NCBI GenBank assembly: GCA_963731625.1
Contig: CAVSWH010000004.1
Coordinates: 620,001-684,000 of the forward strand
Direction: 5' to 3'
Source: PALSA-555 sp963731625
GTDB lineage: Bacteria; Actinomycetota; Acidimicrobiia; IMCC26256; PALSA-555
DNA: 64,000 nucleotides
Both the position numbers and the translations under genes were made by a program. Below, piece after piece: positions 60,371-64,000 of this stretch. Numbering within the stretch: the first letter of the stretch is position 1; each line of letters opens with the position of its first letter. The notes under the pieces are model-generated. The model was not told the DNA's origin. It was given only the letters and a program-made list of their open reading frames with translations, and did no database searches.

Positions 60371-61192
60371 TCAGGCCCAGCCGGACGGGCGGACGCTCCG
60401 GCCCGCGTACCAGTACGCGATCAGCCCGCCGACGGTGAGCGCGACGCCGAGCACGGCGAGCACGACGGTCTGCTGCACGAAGGTGTGCGTCACCGTGTCG
60501 TACCCGGCGAGGAACGCCGCACGCTGCGCCGGCGTGCCGGACTGATGCTCGAGCACCGAGCGCCCGGGCTGGATGAGCGCCACGAGGCCGACGGCGAGCA
60601 CGCTCGTGGCGAGCCCGACGGCGACGCACACGCCCCCACGCCGGCGCGCCGCGGCCAGCGCGCCCCCGAGCGCCAGCAGCGCGGCGATCGGCAGCACGAG
60701 CGCGGTCTGCTGCACGAGCTGCACACCGTCCCACACCGCCGGCGCGTCGCTGCGTCGGAGCACGGTCACGGGCTGCAGCGCAAGCTGCGACGGCAGCCGC
60801 GACGCCAGGAACGGCGGCAGCTGTGCGTGCAGCGTCGGGAGGAGCGGGCTGAGGTCGAGCTGCAGCGGGTCGTGGCCGTTGCGGAGCTGGTCGTGGGTGT
60901 TGGCCAGCACCTGGTCCAGCGCGGGCCGCACCGACGGCTCGGCGAGCACCCCGGCGACGACGGGCTCGAGCGTGGCCGCGCGGCCCGCGACGGCCGGCGC
61001 CCTCGACGCCACATCGCTCACGATCTGCTGGGCGAGCGCGTCCCGCACCGTCGACTGCTGCACGACCTTCTCGCCGAGGTTGACGAACGATGTCGTGCTC
61101 ACGAGCTCGCGCTGCACCCAGACGCCGAGATCGGCGAACGGCACGAGCACGATGACGACGGCGACGAGGAGCGAGACGAGGAAGGTGCGCAT
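60371..61192 (-). CDS. Uncharacterised membrane protein with extracytoplasmic domain
   Basis: 273 aa. One hydrophobic helix at the N-terminus (TFLVSLLVAVVIVLVPFADLG), a ~145-residue soluble, Gln/Leu-rich region (QQSTVRDALAQQIVSDVASRAP, LANTHDQLRNGHDPLQLDLSP), then three hydrophobic segments (around 165-190, 195-215, 240-262). The layout suggests an outside-facing domain between membrane anchors, as in some actinobacterial integral membrane proteins. No catalytic motif seen; not recognised. It is divergent from the dienoyl-CoA-reductase-like gene. Confidence 0.7.
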   Translation of the reverse strand: MRTFLVSLLVAVVIVLVPFADLGVWVQRELVSTTSFVNLGEKVVQQSTVRDALAQQIVSDVASRAPAVAGRAATLEPVVAGVLAEPSVRPALDQVLANTHDQLRNGHDPLQLDLSPLLPTLHAQLPPFLASRLPSQLALQPVTVLRRSDAPAVWDGVQLVQQTALVLPIAALLALGGALAAARRRGGVCVAVGLATSVLAVGLVALIQPGRSVLEHQSGTPAQRAAFLAGYDTVTHTFVQQTVVLAVLGVALTVGGLIAYWYAGRSVRPSGWA

Positions 61193-61242
61193 AGGGCGCC
61201 GTTAGTGTTGCCACCCGCGTCCCGTCCGGAGGCATCGCACCC

Positions 61243-62118
61243 ATGCCGCTCCCCGCGCCGCCCCCCGAGGGCTCCTCGCCGCTGCCCGCTGACACGTACG
61301 CGGGGCGGTCCGTGCTCGTGACGGGCGGCGGGACCGGGCTCGGCCGGGCGATCGCCGTGGAGTTCGCGCGCCTCGGCGCCGCCGTCACGATCGCGAGCCG
61401 CGACGCCGAGCATCGCGCCGCCGGCGTCGCGGCCGTCGACGCCGCCGGCGGGCGGGGCACCGACGTCGCGTGTGACGTCCGTGATCCCGCGCAGGTCGCG
61501 GCGGCGTTCGACGCCGCCGAGGCGGCGTTCGGCCCGCTGGACGTCGTCGTGAACAACGCCGCCGGCAACTTCCCGGTGCCGGCCGAAGACCTCAGCCCGA
61601 ACGGGTGGCGGGCCGTCACCCAGATCGTGCTCGACGGCACCTTCTTCGGCTGCCGCGAGCTCGGCCGGCGGCGGATCGCCGACGGACGTCCCGCGTGCGC
61701 GCTCAACGTCGGCGCGGCGTACGCCTGGACGGGTGGCCCCGGCTTCGCGCCCTCCGCGGCCGCGAAGGCGGGCGTGAAGAACCTCACCGAGACGCTCGCC
61801 GTCGAGTGGGGTCCCTACGGCATCCGCGTGAACGGCCTCGTGCCCGGGCTCGTCCCCCACCCGGACGAGGCGGCGCACATCACCGAGGGGGTCCCGGGCC
61901 GCGGCGAGGTCGAGGACCGGCGCAGCCCCGGGCACCGCGTGGGGCAGCCGCGCGAGCTCGGCTGGGCGGCCGTGTTCCTCTGCTCGCCGTGGGCGAGCTA
62001 CGTGACGGGCCACACCTTCGTGGTCGACGGCGCGAACTGGCAACGACGCCACCTGCTGATGCCCGAGTTCGCGCCGATCCGCGAGCAGCTCGGGCGCGGC
62101 CCCTTCGAAGGCCCGTGA
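61243..62118 (+). CDS. SDR, 2,4-dienoyl-CoA reductase-like
   Basis: 291-aa SDR. TGGGTGLG cofactor motif, NNAAGNFPVPAEDLSPNGW followed by IVLDGTFFGCRELG, both hallmarks of the peroxisomal-type 2,4-dienoyl-CoA reductase group; the catalytic Tyr is replaced by Ser (PSAAAKAGV), as is common in that group, while Lys is kept. It would reduce 2,4-dienoyl-CoA with NADPH during breakdown of unsaturated chains. ATG61243 has GGAGG upstream. The crotonase gene starts 22 nt after its stop. Confidence 0.86.
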   Translation: MPLPAPPPEGSSPLPADTYAGRSVLVTGGGTGLGRAIAVEFARLGAAVTIASRDAEHRAAGVAAVDAAGGRGTDVACDVRDPAQVAAAFDAAEAAFGPLDVVVNNAAGNFPVPAEDLSPNGWRAVTQIVLDGTFFGCRELGRRRIADGRPACALNVGAAYAWTGGPGFAPSAAAKAGVKNLTETLAVEWGPYGIRVNGLVPGLVPHPDEAAHITEGVPGRGEVEDRRSPGHRVGQPRELGWAAVFLCSPWASYVTGHTFVVDGANWQRRHLLMPEFAPIREQLGRGPFEGP

Positions 62119-62140
62119 GCGTGACGGACGGGAGGACCCG

Positions 62141-62947
62141 GTGAGTGACGAGGAGTACGTGCGTCTCGAGGTGGAGCCGCCGCTGGCGACGCTCACCCTG
62201 TGCCGGCCCGAGAAGCTGAACGCGTGGTCGTGGGCGTCGGCGCGCGCGCTGACCGCCCAGGCCGAGGCGCTGCGCTTCGACGACCGCGTCCGGGCCGTGC
62301 TGCTGCGCGCCGAGGGGCGCGCCTTCTGCGCCGGCGTAGACCTCGGCATGCCCGAGGACCGGATCACGGGACGGTCGCCGGCCGAGAAGACACGCAACTA
62401 CTACGAGCGCTTCCGGTGGGTGCACGAGCGCTTCCACGTGCTCGCCGACCTGCCCCAGCCCGTGGTCGTCGCCGTCCACGGCTACTGCCTCGGCGCCGGC
62501 CTCGAGCTGGCGATGATGGGCGATATCCGGATCGCGGGCACCGACGCCAAGTTCGCGCTGCCCGAGGCGACGGTCGGCGTCGGCATCGACGCGGGCGGTG
62601 ACTTGCGCCTCGTCACCGAGATCGGGGCGGGCTGGACCCGCCTGCTCGCGTTCACCGGGCGGCGCATCGACGCCGAGACGGCGCTGCGCCTCGGCATCGT
62701 CCAGGAGGTCGTCGCGCCCGACGCGCTCGTCGACCATGCCCGGACGCTCTGCGAGGAGATCGCGGCGAACGCGCCGCTCGCCGTGCAGGCAATCAAGCGC
62801 ACGATCAACTTCTGGTCGGAGCGCGGGCTCTCTGAGGCCTCCCAGTTCGTCGCCATGAGCTCGGCGCCCAACTTCGTCTCCGACGACATGGCCGAGGGCT
62901 ACCGGGCGAAGGCGGAGAAGCGCGCCGCGCGCTTCGACGGCAAGTAG
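62141..62947 (+). CDS. Enoyl-CoA hydratase/isomerase family protein
   Basis: 268-aa crotonase, GTG start after GGAGGA. LCRPEKLNAWSW, AEGRAFCAGVDLG, VAVHGYCLGAGLEL and FALPEATVGVGIDAGGDL are visible. Glu of the LPE motif is present; the second catalytic position is Asp (IDAGG), as in dienoyl-CoA isomerases, which fits the neighbouring dienoyl-CoA-reductase-like gene. C-terminal half (EAVVAPDA-type turn, AVQAIKRTINFW) is normal. It is convergent with the ABC gene, 17 nt between stops. Confidence 0.88.
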   Translation: MSDEEYVRLEVEPPLATLTLCRPEKLNAWSWASARALTAQAEALRFDDRVRAVLLRAEGRAFCAGVDLGMPEDRITGRSPAEKTRNYYERFRWVHERFHVLADLPQPVVVAVHGYCLGAGLELAMMGDIRIAGTDAKFALPEATVGVGIDAGGDLRLVTEIGAGWTRLLAFTGRRIDAETALRLGIVQEVVAPDALVDHARTLCEEIAANAPLAVQAIKRTINFWSERGLSEASQFVAMSSAPNFVSDDMAEGYRAKAEKRAARFDGK

Positions 62948-62964
62948 CGCGCGGCCCGGCGCAC

Positions 62965-64000
62965 CTAGAGCTTGGCGCCGAGATAGGCGGCGCTGAGGCG
63001 CTGCTCGTCCGCTTCGGCCCGCGGGCCTTGCCAGACCACCCGTCCGAGCTCAACGAACGCGACGGTGTCCGCGATCCCGAGGACCTCGTGCGCCTTCTCC
63101 TCGACGAGGAGCACCGCCGTGCCGAGCCCGCGCAGCTCCTCGATCGCGTGCAGCACCTCCCGCGCGGCGAGGGGCGCCAGTCCGAGCGTCGGCTCGTCGG
63201 CGATGAGCACCTTCGGTGGTTGCGCAAGCGCGGGCGCGAGGCTCAGCATCTGCTGCTCGCCCCCGGAGAGGAGCCCGGCGCGCTGGCGGCGCCGCTCGGC
63301 GAGGAGGGGGAACCGCTGATAGGCCCGCTCGCGCTCCTCGGTGCGCCGGAGCAGCACCCGCAGGTTCTCCTCCACCGTCAGGCCAGGAAAGATCCCGCGT
63401 GCTTCCGGGACGACGAGCAGCCCCTCGCCGGCGCGCTCGTCGGCGCGGAGGTCCGTGACGTCGCGCCCGGCGAGCTCCACGTGCCCGCTGGTCGGCGCGA
63501 GGAGTCCCGACGCGACATTGCACAGCGTCGACTTGCCCGCGCCGTTCGCGCCGAGCAGCGCGACGACCTGCGCGTCGGGGATCGCCAGATCGATCCCGTG
63601 GAGCACGTCGCCGGCGCCGTATCCGGCGACCACGCCCGAGAGCTGGAGGACCGGCGCCGGGCCGCTCGCGCCGTCCGGCGCGGGCCCGCTCACCGCCGGC
63701 GGTGCCGTCGCCGGCGCGGCCGCGCTGGGGACAGGCGCCGATGCCTCGGCGGCGGCCTGGGCTCGGCGCTCCTTCCTCTGCCGCCGCGCGAGCCGCCGCT
63801 GTCCGACGAGCGCGAGCAGCCCGTCCGGGTTCTGCGCCAGGTTGATCGCGCCGAGGCCGAAGAGGATCGGCGCGAAGTACGACGCGGTCGTCAGGTCGCC
63901 CAGATGACCGGAGAGCGTGCCGCCGAAGGTGGTCTTCAGGAAGTCGTTCCCGAGCCACTGGAAGATCAGCGGCGTGCACGCGAAGGCGAGCCCGGCGAGG
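62965..64000 (-). CDS. Branched-chain-type ABC transporter, LivM-LivF fusion, 5' end outside window
   Basis: The ATPase part has Walker A GANGAGKS, PEARGIFPGLTVEENL, LSGGEQQMLSLAPAL and LIADEPTLGLAPL: LivF type. A GTG at 63693 could start it, but the frame stays open without a stop to the right edge and upstream codons read YFAPILFGLGAINLAQNPDG, the last membrane helix and tail of a LivM permease, joined by a basic then Ala/Pro-rich linker. So permease and ATPase are probably one polypeptide. This differs from the LivG-LivF fusion at 1544. Left part of the gene (upstream) is not in the window. Confidence 0.82.
   Translation of the reverse strand, partial: LAGLAFACTPLIFQWLGNDFLKTTFGGTLSGHLGDLTTASYFAPILFGLGAINLAQNPDGLLALVGQRRLARRQRKERRAQAAAEASAPVPSAAAPATAPPAVSGPAPDGASGPAPVLQLSGVVAGYGAGDVLHGIDLAIPDAQVVALLGANGAGKSTLCNVASGLLAPTSGHVELAGRDVTDLRADERAGEGLLVVPEARGIFPGLTVEENLRVLLRRTEERERAYQRFPLLAERRRQRAGLLSGGEQQMLSLAPALAQPPKVLIADEPTLGLAPLAAREVLHAIEELRGLGTAVLLVEEKAHEVLGIADTVAFVELGRVVWQGPRAEADEQRLSAAYLGAKL

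Noticed and set aside
62965..63693. Separate LivF gene starting at GTG63693
   Set aside because: The frame is continuous with LivM-like membrane sequence to the window edge with no stop, so a fusion is better supported.
1..64000. tRNA, rRNA, CRISPR, insertion sequences, riboswitches
   Set aside because: Looked for and not seen; no transposase-like reading frame, no spaced direct repeats beyond the 19-bp linker repeat.

Overview
The window is very GC-rich, gene-dense DNA with frequent GTG starts and many start/stop overlaps of the GTGA, ATGA or TGATG type. This fits an actinomycete-grade genome (Actinomycetota, possibly an Acidimicrobiia-like lineage; the exact taxon is inference). Almost every gene belongs to CoA-ester, short-chain dehydrogenase or oxygenase families. 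I see no transcription factor, tRNA, rRNA, CRISPR array, integrase or insertion sequence. No gap between genes exceeds about 150 bases, so there is no unexplained long non-coding stretch.

Layout. 1-5.5 kb: a truncated crotonase, an SDR, then a branched-chain-type ABC uptake module (LivG-LivF fusion plus binding protein) and a 17beta-HSD4-like SDR. 5.6-8.8 kb: zinc alcohol dehydrogenase, two SDRs and a thioesterase in one overlapping run. 8.8-16.9 kb: a DUF35 protein with a thiolase-fold protein lacking the usual cysteine, facing a FadD19-like ligase operon (ligase, nitronate monooxygenase, two hydrolases), then a KimA-like potassium transporter. 16.9-22.4 kb: aldo/keto reductase, FadA5-like thiolase, alpha-methylacyl-CoA racemase, a kinase-fold protein and an amidohydrolase. 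22.4-26 kb: crotonases, a ligase and two tiny desulforedoxin-like proteins. 25.9-32.2 kb: two parallel modules, each made of a catalytic SDR, a degenerate SDR and carboxymuconolactone-decarboxylase (CMD/AhpD-like) proteins; one also carries a P450. 32.2-45.7 kb: two ligases, a drug-export-type ABC pair, two F420/flavin-type and phosphatase genes, thioesterase, [3Fe-4S] ferredoxin, crotonase, small ring-fold proteins, a D-aminoacylase-like amidohydrolase, a CYP125-like P450 and a second kinase-fold protein. 45.7-64 kb: a tethered binding protein, SDRs, aldo/keto reductase, ligase, an SDR/epoxide-hydrolase operon, a phytanoyl-CoA-dioxygenase-like protein, a secreted cell-wall hydrolase, an amidohydrolase, a dienoyl-CoA-reductase-like SDR, a crotonase and a LivM-LivF fusion running off the right edge.

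Working together, the set reads as uptake, CoA activation, side-chain hydroxylation, racemisation, beta-oxidation and retro-aldol or thiolytic cleavage of a branched, probably steroid- or cyclic-terpenoid-like substrate. FadD19-like ligases, a CYP125-like P450, the AMACR-like racemase, the FadA5-like thiolase, the Ltp2-like/DUF35 pair and KstR-like palindromes (4592, 32159, 43353) all point that way. The substrate itself is inference.

The most unusual signal is at 25944-26444 (minus strand). A CMD/AhpD-like gene has an in-frame TGA exactly where its paralogue at 30094-30585 has the second cysteine of the CxxC redox motif. Eleven bases after that TGA lies a hairpin with a GGUC loop, as expected of a bacterial SECIS element: a candidate selenoprotein. 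A caution is that several neighbouring genes carry single-base frameshifts, so read-level checking of this sequence matters.
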